From contig JAJYLN010000015.1 of the NCBI GenBank assembly GCA_021787665.1, positions 1-59,722 of the forward strand: a stretch of 59,722 nt of DNA, given 5' to 3'. Positions 1 to 7,710 of this stretch are shown piece by piece. Under the pieces are notes generated by a model that had not been told where the DNA came from, did no database searches, and was given only the letters and a program-made list of their open reading frames with translations. The stretch's first letter is position 1. Each line of letters begins with the position of its first letter. The stretch is from a bacterium. GTDB lineage: Bacteria; JAMCPX01. Position numbers and translations under genes: made by a program.

Positions 1-1
1 G

Positions 2-145
2 CATGTGGAAGTCTTACAGATACGGGACGCAAGTATAGAAATCGTTTACAAGGGGCACGTGGTCGCTCGGTTTAGCTCTGATGCCGTGGCACGCATGATG
101 AACGCTACCTTAAGAGAGCATTCTCAATTAAAAATGGCTGTATGA
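2..145 (+). pseudogene. C-terminal end of an insertion-sequence transposase (cut by the window edge)
   Basis: An open frame runs from the first bases to a TGA at 143-145 and gives 47 residues ending in LKMAV. The gene enters from outside the window, so its start cannot be judged. It is taken as a transposase tail because, 11 bases after the stop, two near-identical 18-bp units (157-174 and 181-198) follow, as expected at the terminus of ISNCY-like elements whose ends read TGACAT. The family is inferred from that arrangement rather than from a catalytic motif. Beyond the end lies a broken antitoxin gene, so the element probably landed in or beside it. Confidence 0.45.
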
Positions 146-156
146 TGAATAGCCTT

Positions 157-198
157 ACTGACATTTTCACGTGGTAATTAACTGACATATTGACGTGG
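157..198. repeat. Two tandem 18-bp units, probable insertion-sequence terminus
   Basis: Positions 157-174 and 181-198 read ACTGACAT, then TTTC or ATTG, then ACGTGG. They match at 16 of 18 positions and are spaced 24 bp apart. Multiple short repeats just after a transposase stop are typical of transposase-binding sites at an IS end. The second copy overlaps the 3' end of the antitoxin remnant on the other strand, so the IS/host boundary is near 198. Confidence 0.5.
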
Positions 199-582
199 CT
201 TTAACACCCTTATGGTGCCCTCTACTCTATCAGCCCGGTTATCTTCTCCATGAGAAATCCAATATTGTTCTTTGCAGACCGATGGACTCATAGTACATCT
301 GCCGTACCTGCGTGTATATCCATAATATGACAATGCTGTCGTTAAAGAGATATAGGAGGGAACCTGAATTATATTCGCTATCTTGAACTTGTCTTCCGTG
401 CTTAAACCGTACCATCTTTCTTTAAGAACATACAGGTCCCTTTTCAATCTTACCCTATAGCCTCCCTTGACATAGCGGGTTGCTGTTACCTTTGCAGACG
501 CTGTACTTATATCGAGTACCTTACTGATGTCCCGGAAGGAGAAATATAATTTATTTATCCTTTTCAATTTCAGATAGTTCAT
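178..582 (-). pseudogene. AbiEi-type antitoxin (type IV toxin-antitoxin), frameshifted remnant
   Basis: The ATG at 580-582 opens a frame with the typical N-terminal wing of AbiEi-like antitoxins: an RDISKVLDIS helix, a KGGYRVRLKRDLYVL strand region and the family signature PSYISLTTALSYYGYT. After that signature the frame degenerates. The continuation expected of the family (TQVRQMYYES, GLQRT) is readable in a neighbouring frame before it meets a stop, so a frameshift lies near 300-310. The C-terminal half is gone, replaced by sequence running into the insertion-sequence end. No AbiEii toxin follows. Codon use is AT-rich compared with nearby genes, which fits acquisition by transfer. The antitoxin half would have been a DNA-binding repressor of its own operon. 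Confidence 0.6.
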
Positions 583-678
583 CTTGTTAAGAAACAGCAC
601 ATTAACATTTATGTTAATGTACTTATACGTAACATATTCACGGAAGTTAATAAATAATGGAGAAGGATGAAAGTAAAA

Positions 679-750
679 AGGGGCGTGGCGATACCACACC
701 CCGTAACATTTAGGCTTCAATAGTAGGGGCGAGGTTACCTTGCCCCTACT
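679..750. repeat. Two hairpins downstream of the first propeller lipoprotein
   Basis: An inverted repeat at 722-750 pairs AGTAGGGGC with GCCCCTACT around an AGGT/ACCT inner stem. A second, GGGG-GTGG paired with CCAC-CCCC, lies at 679-701. Neither is followed by a T-run, so they look like REP-type intergenic hairpins or 3' mRNA stabilisers rather than intrinsic terminators. Confidence 0.45.
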
Positions 751-754
751 TATC

Positions 755-2584
755 AACCCCCTACGGCGCGATCTCCCACATCCTCGAAGTCGTACTGCCT
801 CCTTCGACTGTGTAGATAAGCTGCGACGGCGGTATCGCAATGCCGTTGGGCCCCACCATGGGGCTCGTTGCTGCCGGTACGAGGACTGTTACATGTCCTT
901 GCGGATCTACACGGATCAGAGAGTGGTCGCCGTAATTCGGAACATAGAAGTTCCCATACATGTCGAAACCTATGCCTTCGGGACCGTTAGATGCAATCCC
1001 GGCCGAGGACGGTACATATACGCTTACCGGGCCGCCGGTGGAGGCATTCACGATATCGACTGTGCCCTTGCTATAGTCGCTTATATAGATGTTCCCATTG
1101 TGATACGCTATTTGATAACAATCCGTTCCTGTTGCAAAGGTCTGGTTAAGTGTCGTGCCATTCCACTTGGCGATGGTCCCGCAGTTGTTTATGAACAGGT
1201 TACCGCTGTTGTCGTAGGCAAGGCCGGAGGCACCTGAGTTAAAGGTACCCGATGGGAACACCGTGCTCGTAACACCCGTCGAAGAAACATTGATCACCCC
1301 GCCTGCCCATGAGCCCACGGTAATGTTCCCTGTAGGGTTCGCTATGACCGAGGCACCCTGACCCACAATCTGTGCAAGTACCTTCATGGCCCCGTCGGGC
1401 CTTATCTCCAATATAGCATCGCCATAGACCAAAGAATTGAACCAGCCGTTTACCGCATAGATGTCTCCGTTGGCATACCCCGTATCGTACGGGTCTGCGA
1501 ACCCCGCCGCATACGTATTGACATTGCAGGCGCTGTTGACATGGTACACTAGCCCGTCGTTTGGCTCTCCGACGAACATGCCGTTCGAGCCGTCTGATAC
1601 GATAGAAGATGCCCTATGAGAAGCGCTTTCCCATGGGAATGTTGCACAGGCAATCTGGCTGGCAGTCCCGCCGCTCAATCCTGCGGTATACAAGAGGGGA
1701 CTTGCTGCTCTCGTCACCAGCATGGACGTACCGGATATACCTATACCATAGGGCCCGGTTATGCCGGTAACATAGCCATTGGTGACCGTGCCGTTGGTGC
1801 CTACTACGACAATCTTTGACACGGTGTTGTTTGTTTGACATGCGACATAAAGGTTCCCGCCTGCGTCTGACGTAATGCCGTACGGTGCCGATGGTAGGGC
1901 AACGTTGAGCGTCAGAATGACCGCATTTAACGTCGTGGTGCTGATCTGCGTGATGGCGCTTGAGCCGCTGTCCGCCACATACAGGTACCCGTTCGAATAG
2001 GTCACCCCGATAGGGCTTTTGAGCAAGTTATTGCCGGGACCGAGTACATACCATGTTTCGCTTGTACTCGGGTTGATGCCGACAAGGGTATTGTTGTAGC
2101 TGTCTGTTACTATGAGGTTTCCATTATTGTCCATGGTGATGCCTGCGGGATTTGCAAGCGTGCAGGTCGCACATGACGCGGTTGCCGGAACGAGCTTCGT
2201 CGTCCAGCCCGTCGCGTTGTCCACCGAGAATACGCCCGCGTTATCTGCGATATAGAGTTTGCCGGTAGCGCTGTCGTATACCTCGCCCTGCGGCCCGGTC
2301 AGGGACGCTGCCGGGAACTGTACGATGTAGCCGGAAGGTACGATCCATTCATTGACGTTATTGCTCATCTGTGCATTTATAAGGACCGCCACGTTCGCCT
2401 GATATGGGGCCTGCACATTGGTGCTGCCGCACCCTGTGACCTCGACCTGCGTCGCACTGTGGCTCACCAGCATGGCAGGAGTACCGTCGCAGTATACCGT
2501 GGGCGTTGTCGTGAAGTTCGAGCCTGAGATCGTTATGACCGTGTTGAACGATGCCATGGTCGGGTCGAGACCGGTGATGACCGG
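755..2584. repeat. Copy 1 of a 1.83-kb tandem duplication
   Basis: This block matches 2873-4702 at a constant offset of 2118 bp. The stretches compared, and the translations in several frames, show no difference. It starts 6 bases beyond the stop codon of the lipoprotein gene and ends at the first mismatch, just upstream of the IPT domain. The two gene starts and leaders outside it are clearly different. Confidence 0.9.
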
Positions 2585-2755
2585 TGCCGGGCTCAGTACG
2601 CCTGAGGTACCTGTCGGCCCTGACGGGCCCGCTGTACCCGTCGTCCCTGCTGCCCCGGCCGGGCCGTTGCTCCCATTTTTTGCGCATCCTGCCACTATCA
2701 GCACGGCAAGCATGCCGACCATCGTTAATCCGAATAATGCTCTTTTTATCTTCAT
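761..2755 (-). CDS. Lipoprotein with collagen-like stretch, IPT/TIG domain and NHL-type propeller (copy 1)
   Basis: This 664-residue protein starts with a lipoprotein signal whose lipobox VAGC puts the acylated Cys at about residue 24. A short Gly-Pro-Ala/Thr collagen-like segment follows (about 28-50), then an IPT/TIG-like Ig domain (about 57-140) and a long series of repeats with the pattern DNNGNL, GYLYVAD, GNLFINN, which is typical of NHL beta-propellers. It should be anchored at the outer membrane or facing the periplasm, with the propeller exposed. No catalytic motif is visible; binding or surface-display roles are guesses. The start is supported by AGGAG 7 bases upstream. The last 600 or so residues equal those of the neighbouring copy, while the signal peptide and linker differ. 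Confidence 0.85.
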   Translation of the reverse strand: MKIKRALFGLTMVGMLAVLIVAGCAKNGSNGPAGAAGTTGTAGPSGPTGTSGVLSPAPVITGLDPTMASFNTVITISGSNFTTTPTVYCDGTPAMLVSHSATQVEVTGCGSTNVQAPYQANVAVLINAQMSNNVNEWIVPSGYIVQFPAASLTGPQGEVYDSATGKLYIADNAGVFSVDNATGWTTKLVPATASCATCTLANPAGITMDNNGNLIVTDSYNNTLVGINPSTSETWYVLGPGNNLLKSPIGVTYSNGYLYVADSGSSAITQISTTTLNAVILTLNVALPSAPYGITSDAGGNLYVACQTNNTVSKIVVVGTNGTVTNGYVTGITGPYGIGISGTSMLVTRAASPLLYTAGLSGGTASQIACATFPWESASHRASSIVSDGSNGMFVGEPNDGLVYHVNSACNVNTYAAGFADPYDTGYANGDIYAVNGWFNSLVYGDAILEIRPDGAMKVLAQIVGQGASVIANPTGNITVGSWAGGVINVSSTGVTSTVFPSGTFNSGASGLAYDNSGNLFINNCGTIAKWNGTTLNQTFATGTDCYQIAYHNGNIYISDYSKGTVDIVNASTGGPVSVYVPSSAGIASNGPEGIGFDMYGNFYVPNYGDHSLIRVDPQGHVTVLVPAATSPMVGPNGIAIPPSQLIYTVEGGSTTSRMWEIAP

Positions 2756-2784
2756 AGCGTCTCCTTTTTACTCTTATTATTTAT

Positions 2785-2806
2785 ATCCCTCTTACATAAG
2801 AGGGAT
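2785..2806. repeat. Perfect 10-bp-stem hairpin in the leader of the first propeller gene
   Basis: ATCCCTCTTA and TAAGAGGGAT are separated by two bases. The hairpin sits 30 bases upstream of the ATG at 2755 and overlaps a candidate -10 box. The stem sequence belongs to the CCTCTTA/TAAGAGG family also seen at 2849-2871 and 11193-11213. Confidence 0.6.
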
Positions 2807-2821
2807 GAAAGGGTGTTACAA
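2793..2821 (-). promoter_or_regulatory. Candidate sigma70-type promoter for the first propeller lipoprotein
   Basis: Read on the minus strand, TTGTAA (2821-2816) and TATGTA (2798-2793) are 17 bases apart and lie upstream of the AGGAG and ATG. The -10 box falls in the centre of the perfect hairpin at 2785-2806. This is sequence likeness only. Confidence 0.35.
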
Positions 2822-2831
2822 TTATTTTGTT

Positions 2832-2871
2832 TCATAACGCCCCCTTCTCCCCCTCTTATCTTAAGAGGGGG
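2832..2871. repeat. Interspersed hairpin repeat (CCCCCTCTTA stem), between the twin lipoprotein genes
   Basis: A 10-bp stem (2849-2858 with 2862-2871, loop of three) is preceded by ATAACGCCCCC. Almost the same 39-40 bp appear in reverse orientation at 11192-11230, differing mainly by a small change between stem and flank. It lies just past the stop of the second lipoprotein gene and has no T-run. Confidence 0.65.
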
Positions 2872-2872
2872 T

Positions 2873-4702
2873 AACCCCCTACGGCGCGATCTCCCACATC
2901 CTCGAAGTCGTACTGCCTCCTTCGACTGTGTAGATAAGCTGCGACGGCGGTATCGCAATGCCGTTGGGCCCCACCATGGGGCTCGTTGCTGCCGGTACGA
3001 GGACTGTTACATGTCCTTGCGGATCTACACGGATCAGAGAGTGGTCGCCGTAATTCGGAACATAGAAGTTCCCATACATGTCGAAACCTATGCCTTCGGG
3101 ACCGTTAGATGCAATCCCGGCCGAGGACGGTACATATACGCTTACCGGGCCGCCGGTGGAGGCATTCACGATATCGACTGTGCCCTTGCTATAGTCGCTT
3201 ATATAGATGTTCCCATTGTGATACGCTATTTGATAACAATCCGTTCCTGTTGCAAAGGTCTGGTTAAGTGTCGTGCCATTCCACTTGGCGATGGTCCCGC
3301 AGTTGTTTATGAACAGGTTACCGCTGTTGTCGTAGGCAAGGCCGGAGGCACCTGAGTTAAAGGTACCCGATGGGAACACCGTGCTCGTAACACCCGTCGA
3401 AGAAACATTGATCACCCCGCCTGCCCATGAGCCCACGGTAATGTTCCCTGTAGGGTTCGCTATGACCGAGGCACCCTGACCCACAATCTGTGCAAGTACC
3501 TTCATGGCCCCGTCGGGCCTTATCTCCAATATAGCATCGCCATAGACCAAAGAATTGAACCAGCCGTTTACCGCATAGATGTCTCCGTTGGCATACCCCG
3601 TATCGTACGGGTCTGCGAACCCCGCCGCATACGTATTGACATTGCAGGCGCTGTTGACATGGTACACTAGCCCGTCGTTTGGCTCTCCGACGAACATGCC
3701 GTTCGAGCCGTCTGATACGATAGAAGATGCCCTATGAGAAGCGCTTTCCCATGGGAATGTTGCACAGGCAATCTGGCTGGCAGTCCCGCCGCTCAATCCT
3801 GCGGTATACAAGAGGGGACTTGCTGCTCTCGTCACCAGCATGGACGTACCGGATATACCTATACCATAGGGCCCGGTTATGCCGGTAACATAGCCATTGG
3901 TGACCGTGCCGTTGGTGCCTACTACGACAATCTTTGACACGGTGTTGTTTGTTTGACATGCGACATAAAGGTTCCCGCCTGCGTCTGACGTAATGCCGTA
4001 CGGTGCCGATGGTAGGGCAACGTTGAGCGTCAGAATGACCGCATTTAACGTCGTGGTGCTGATCTGCGTGATGGCGCTTGAGCCGCTGTCCGCCACATAC
4101 AGGTACCCGTTCGAATAGGTCACCCCGATAGGGCTTTTGAGCAAGTTATTGCCGGGACCGAGTACATACCATGTTTCGCTTGTACTCGGGTTGATGCCGA
4201 CAAGGGTATTGTTGTAGCTGTCTGTTACTATGAGGTTTCCATTATTGTCCATGGTGATGCCTGCGGGATTTGCAAGCGTGCAGGTCGCACATGACGCGGT
4301 TGCCGGAACGAGCTTCGTCGTCCAGCCCGTCGCGTTGTCCACCGAGAATACGCCCGCGTTATCTGCGATATAGAGTTTGCCGGTAGCGCTGTCGTATACC
4401 TCGCCCTGCGGCCCGGTCAGGGACGCTGCCGGGAACTGTACGATGTAGCCGGAAGGTACGATCCATTCATTGACGTTATTGCTCATCTGTGCATTTATAA
4501 GGACCGCCACGTTCGCCTGATATGGGGCCTGCACATTGGTGCTGCCGCACCCTGTGACCTCGACCTGCGTCGCACTGTGGCTCACCAGCATGGCAGGAGT
4601 ACCGTCGCAGTATACCGTGGGCGTTGTCGTGAAGTTCGAGCCTGAGATCGTTATGACCGTGTTGAACGATGCCATGGTCGGGTCGAGACCGGTGATGACC
4701 GG
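2873..4702. repeat. Copy 2 of the 1.83-kb tandem duplication
   Basis: Partner of 755-2584. It covers the IPT and propeller coding region of the second lipoprotein gene and stops at 4703, where the proline/glycine linker sequences begin to differ. Confidence 0.9.
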
Positions 4703-4876
4703 CGCCGGGGTCGTCGGGCCGGTGGCGCCGGTCGGCCCTGACGGGCCCGCTGTACCCGTCGTCCCTGCTGCCCCGGCCGGCCCGGCAGAGCCGTTCTTGC
4801 CAGAGCACCCCGCCATTACAAGCATCGAGAGCACACCTACAATAAATGGTGTGAAAAGCGTCTTTATCTTCATCAA
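2879..4876 (-). CDS. Lipoprotein with collagen-like stretch, IPT/TIG domain and NHL-type propeller (copy 2)
   Basis: This 665-residue twin of the gene at 761-2755 has a different signal peptide (lipobox MAGC, Cys at about 23). The collagen-like linker is similar but carries GATGPTTP in place of GTSGVLSP. From the IPT domain to the last residue (EIAP) the two proteins read the same. AAGGAG precedes the ATG-ATG start. The two genes are separated by 123 bp containing a hairpin repeat and a candidate promoter, so they may be expressed independently. The contrast between a diverged N-terminus and an identical body suggests recent gene conversion. Function is unknown; a surface or periplasmic binding scaffold is the best inference. 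Confidence 0.85.
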   Translation of the reverse strand: MMKIKTLFTPFIVGVLSMLVMAGCSGKNGSAGPAGAAGTTGTAGPSGPTGATGPTTPAPVITGLDPTMASFNTVITISGSNFTTTPTVYCDGTPAMLVSHSATQVEVTGCGSTNVQAPYQANVAVLINAQMSNNVNEWIVPSGYIVQFPAASLTGPQGEVYDSATGKLYIADNAGVFSVDNATGWTTKLVPATASCATCTLANPAGITMDNNGNLIVTDSYNNTLVGINPSTSETWYVLGPGNNLLKSPIGVTYSNGYLYVADSGSSAITQISTTTLNAVILTLNVALPSAPYGITSDAGGNLYVACQTNNTVSKIVVVGTNGTVTNGYVTGITGPYGIGISGTSMLVTRAASPLLYTAGLSGGTASQIACATFPWESASHRASSIVSDGSNGMFVGEPNDGLVYHVNSACNVNTYAAGFADPYDTGYANGDIYAVNGWFNSLVYGDAILEIRPDGAMKVLAQIVGQGASVIANPTGNITVGSWAGGVINVSSTGVTSTVFPSGTFNSGASGLAYDNSGNLFINNCGTIAKWNGTTLNQTFATGTDCYQIAYHNGNIYISDYSKGTVDIVNASTGGPVSVYVPSSAGIASNGPEGIGFDMYGNFYVPNYGDHSLIRVDPQGHVTVLVPAATSPMVGPNGIAIPPSQLIYTVEGGSTTSRMWEIAP

Positions 4877-4897
4877 AGTCTCCTTTTATTCGTAAAT

Positions 4898-4926
4898 TGA
4901 ATATCCCTACCGTTTACAAAAGTCAA
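4898..4926 (-). promoter_or_regulatory. Promoter for the second propeller lipoprotein
   Basis: On the minus strand TTGACT (4926-4921) and TATTCA (4903-4898) are separated by 17 bases. They lie 22 bases upstream of the start codon, with AAGGAG in between. Confidence 0.5.
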
Positions 4927-4945
4927 CAAAAATCGGGTTATGGAG

Positions 4946-4991
4946 GGACAGCGCCTCATTTTTAAAAATAGGGCGCTGTCCTAGTTTTTTT
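4946..4991 (+). terminator. Terminator-like hairpin in the leader of the radical SAM gene
   Basis: GGACAGCGCC (4946-4955) pairs with GGCGCTGTCC (4972-4981) around a TTTTTAAAAA centre, and TTTTTTT follows at 4985-4991. This is a near-ideal intrinsic terminator on the plus strand, yet no plus-strand gene lies upstream and the start codon at 5006 is only 14 bases away. It could be an attenuator-like leader hairpin, or the collapsed inverted ends of a small mobile element. Confidence 0.5.
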
Positions 4992-5005
4992 GCTATAAGG
5001 GTGTC

Positions 5006-6124
5006 ATGAACACTACGGAGAAATTGAAGGTCCTTTCCGGAGACGCACAGTACGACCTTGCGTGCGCGTGCGCTACCGGGAAGGACGAGCACCGGAGGCG
5101 GGGGCCGGAGGGTAGATGGCTCTACCCGGTAACGCTCCCGAACGGCGGCCGCTCCGTGCTCCTGAAGACCCTGCTCTCCAACGCGTGCGCCAACGACTGC
5201 AAGTACTGTCCCCTGAGGTCCGGTACCGACATCAGGCGGTGTACGCTCCAGCCGGAGGAGACGGCCCGCGTGTTCATGGAGCACGTCTCGCAAAAGAAGG
5301 CATTCGGCCTGTTCCTGAGCTCCGGCGTCATCGACACCCCGGACCATACGATGTACAGGATCAACGCCGTCGCACGCATCCTCAGGTACCGGTATCGGTA
5401 CAGGGGCTACATACACCTGAAGGTGATACCGGGTGCCTCGGACGCTGCCGTGGAGGACTCAGTCTCCCTTGCGAGCGCCATATCGTTGAACATAGAGACG
5501 CCCGGGCACGGCCGCTTCCGCGCCCTTTCCGACAGGAAGGACTATATGGACGATATCATCCGGCCGATAAAGCTCATGAGCAAGCTGACGTCCCGGGGCA
5601 GCAGGTTCTCGAGGGTAAAATGCACCACTCAGTTCATCGTCGGCGCCTCCGACGAGAGGGACTCCGAGATCATCGAGTACACCTTCGGGCTGTACGATAG
5701 GCTGGGCTTCCAGAGGGTGTATTTCTCCGCCTACCAGAGGGGGCTCGGGACCGGAGACATACCCGGGGAGCGGAGGTTTGCCCTGGATCCGAACGAGAAC
5801 TTCGTGCGCGAGCACCGGCTGTATCAGGTCGACTTCCTGATCCGGCGGTACGGGTTCCGGTACGGCGACATCGTGCTCGACGATACCGGCAACCTGAAGC
5901 TCGACAAAGACCCGAAAGAGCAGTGGGTCGAGCGGCACCCGGAGTTTTACCCGGTCAGGATCAATACGGCCGACAAGGGGTCGCTCCTGCGGGTACCGGG
6001 ACTGGGGCCGGTTACGGTCGGCTCGATCCTCGGTGCGCGCAGGTCAGGCAGGATTACCAGCCTCGAGGACATCGGACTCAGAGGCAGAAGGCTCGAGAAA
6101 GCACGAAGATATGTAATCTTTTAA
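5006..6124 (+). CDS. Radical SAM protein with C-terminal helix-hairpin-helix (TIGR03916-like, putative DNA modification/repair)
   Basis: This 372-residue protein has the radical SAM cluster ligands Cys61, Cys65 and Cys68 (CANDCKYC), which would bind a 4Fe-4S cluster for SAM cleavage. The barrel contains the expected INAV and NIETPG-like strands. A helix-hairpin-helix region (RVPGLGPVTVGSI and RITSLEDIG, about 325-360) suggests contact with nucleic acid. The arrangement matches the radical SAM family usually encoded beside a uracil-DNA-glycosylase-like protein, but no such partner is present here. Its substrate is unknown. An AAGGG sequence precedes the ATG. The gene stands alone between divergent and convergent lipoprotein genes. 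Confidence 0.8.
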   Translation: MNTTEKLKVLSGDAQYDLACACATGKDEHRRRGPEGRWLYPVTLPNGGRSVLLKTLLSNACANDCKYCPLRSGTDIRRCTLQPEETARVFMEHVSQKKAFGLFLSSGVIDTPDHTMYRINAVARILRYRYRYRGYIHLKVIPGASDAAVEDSVSLASAISLNIETPGHGRFRALSDRKDYMDDIIRPIKLMSKLTSRGSRFSRVKCTTQFIVGASDERDSEIIEYTFGLYDRLGFQRVYFSAYQRGLGTGDIPGERRFALDPNENFVREHRLYQVDFLIRRYGFRYGDIVLDDTGNLKLDKDPKEQWVERHPEFYPVRINTADKGSLLRVPGLGPVTVGSILGARRSGRITSLEDIGLRGRRLEKARRYVIF

Positions 6125-6187
6125 CGCACACCGATCCTGCGTCAGAATGCCTTCCTGAGGAACGTGCTTGGCGCTGAAGGAAACAAG

Positions 6188-6252
6188 AGGGCTGTGGCGT
6201 CCCGGATGTCGTCACCGCCCTGCCTATTCTGAACGAGCTATTGCACAGCCCT
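6188..6252. repeat. 9-bp inverted repeat between convergent genes
   Basis: AGGGCTGTG (6188-6196) is complementary to CACAGCCCT (6244-6252), with a loop of 47 bases between the stops of the radical SAM and lipoprotein genes. There is no T-run, so its role as a terminator is doubtful. Confidence 0.3.
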
Positions 6253-7640
6253 TACAGAGGTATGAAGGTTATCACGTGATTGGCCACGAGATCGAAGCTC
6301 GGCGAGACCTGGTTCGTAGACGGCTCTTTGGGCGCAGCGAGCAGGGCTTTGAGGTCGATTATCGCCATGCACGACTTGGACCCGTCGATCAGCAGCCCCA
6401 TGGGCTTGCCGCCGATGATACTGGTGAACGAGGACAGGCCGTGAGGATCTCCGACATTGTCCCAGTACGACAGGCCCGGGCAGTATGCTGTCGCGGTCGG
6501 GATCTCTGCCGATGTATAGGACGTCACGGAGACGCTCCCGGCCGCAGCCGCGGAGGGCAATTGTACCGCGCCGATGGCGTCGCCGAACTCCTCCTCGAGG
6601 AACATGATGTGGCTCGTGGGCTCGATCACCATGCCGGTGGTAAGCAGATTGCCGGACGAATAGACGCCCCGCAGCGGTACGACCGCGTACGGCGCATCGA
6701 ACGTGCCGGTCGAGTCGTTGAACGTCGCGGCGTTCATGTTGACGATCAACAGGAGCGGTGACCATTCGTGTCCGATGGTAACGAGGCCCGTGGACGGGTC
6801 GACCGAGACCGCGTCCGCCGTGAGCGAGCTCACATTGTCGCTGGTGAGCTCCGGCAGGCCGTTCACCGGGTCCGTGTTCGTGTCCACCATCCTTTTAGAC
6901 CAGCGGTACACCTTGCCCCTGGTCACGTTCACGACCCAGAGATAGTCGTTCGTGGTCTCGTACTCTGGCGATATAATCATGTCGTTGACCGGGTCGTAGC
7001 CGAAGTTCTCGGTGGAGAGGTCGACTGGCGTGGTGGCCGTGGGGTCGGAAAGGAACGATTTGAGGACGTTTCCGGAGAAATTGACGATCCTGTACCCGTC
7101 CCCGGACGAAACGATAAACCCCTTGTCCGTGGTGTCCAGAAGCACGCCGCAGTCGAGGCACCCGCCGCCGCTGAAGCTCGCGGTAACGGTGTTGCCGAGA
7201 TCGTACTCGCTTACCGTTGGAGCGGTACCGCCCGATATATAGCCCGACACGTCGATGATAGCTACCTTGGAGCTGTTGTAGCCGACGCAGATGATCTTGA
7301 GGTCCGCTGCGTCCGCTGCGCAGCTATCCACCTCGAACGAGGTCGTTATGGTGATCGGCGATGCCGTAGTCGACATTCCGTGAAGCCGTCCGACGCTGTA
7401 TGAGGCTGAGGAGAACGAAGTACCCTGCTGCGATATCGGCACGACATTGACGCCCGTTCCGTTAGGAATAAAAGCGATCACGAGGCTTCCTGTGTTTATG
7501 GTGGCAAGACCGCCAGAGGTGGTTGCAGAGGGCGGGGGTGAGACCGTTTGCTTGTTTCCACCACTGCTCCCGCAGCCTGACAATGCGATAACCACGCCCA
7601 CCAGTACCATTGTTATCAAACGAACAATTGACCTTTTCAT
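6252..7640 (-). CDS. Lipoprotein of unknown function, probably beta-propeller-like
   Basis: The product has 462 residues. The ATG at 7640 is chosen because AGGAGG lies 9 bases upstream and a lipoprotein signal follows at once (MKRSIVRL, lipobox ALSGC, Cys at about 22). A Ser/Gly/Pro-rich linker leads to a domain with repeated blocks such as KVAIIDVSGYI, GYRIVNFSG, DYLWVVNVTRGK and PLLLIVNMN, which look like propeller blades. No enzyme motif is visible. A strong promoter lies directly upstream, so it is probably monocistronic. It joins the other exported propeller-type lipoproteins of the window, but I see no close sequence relation to the twin genes. Confidence 0.75.
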   Translation of the reverse strand: MKRSIVRLITMVLVGVVIALSGCGSSGGNKQTVSPPPSATTSGGLATINTGSLVIAFIPNGTGVNVVPISQQGTSFSSASYSVGRLHGMSTTASPITITTSFEVDSCAADAADLKIICVGYNSSKVAIIDVSGYISGGTAPTVSEYDLGNTVTASFSGGGCLDCGVLLDTTDKGFIVSSGDGYRIVNFSGNVLKSFLSDPTATTPVDLSTENFGYDPVNDMIISPEYETTNDYLWVVNVTRGKVYRWSKRMVDTNTDPVNGLPELTSDNVSSLTADAVSVDPSTGLVTIGHEWSPLLLIVNMNAATFNDSTGTFDAPYAVVPLRGVYSSGNLLTTGMVIEPTSHIMFLEEEFGDAIGAVQLPSAAAAGSVSVTSYTSAEIPTATAYCPGLSYWDNVGDPHGLSSFTSIIGGKPMGLLIDGSKSCMAIIDLKALLAAPKEPSTNQVSPSFDLVANHVITFIPL

Positions 7641-7682
7641 GGGGAGTTCCTCCTTTAATTTATAAATTGGAATTATTAGCAT

Positions 7683-7710
7683 AACATAGACTTGTTTTTT
7701 AGTTTGTCAA
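7683..7710 (-). promoter_or_regulatory. Sigma70-type promoter for the lipoprotein gene at 7640
   Basis: On the minus strand a perfect TTGACA (7710-7705) and TATGTT (7688-7683) are separated by 16 bases in an AT-rich leader. The start codon is 42 bases downstream. Confidence 0.65.

Noticed and set aside
157-198. Possible CRISPR repeat
   Set aside because: Only two imperfect units with a 6-bp gap, at an IS end; there is no array and no cas gene.
740-1237. Plus-strand frames at 740-1237 and 2813-3355 that resemble each other
   Set aside because: They are alike only because they are antisense to the two identical lipoprotein bodies.
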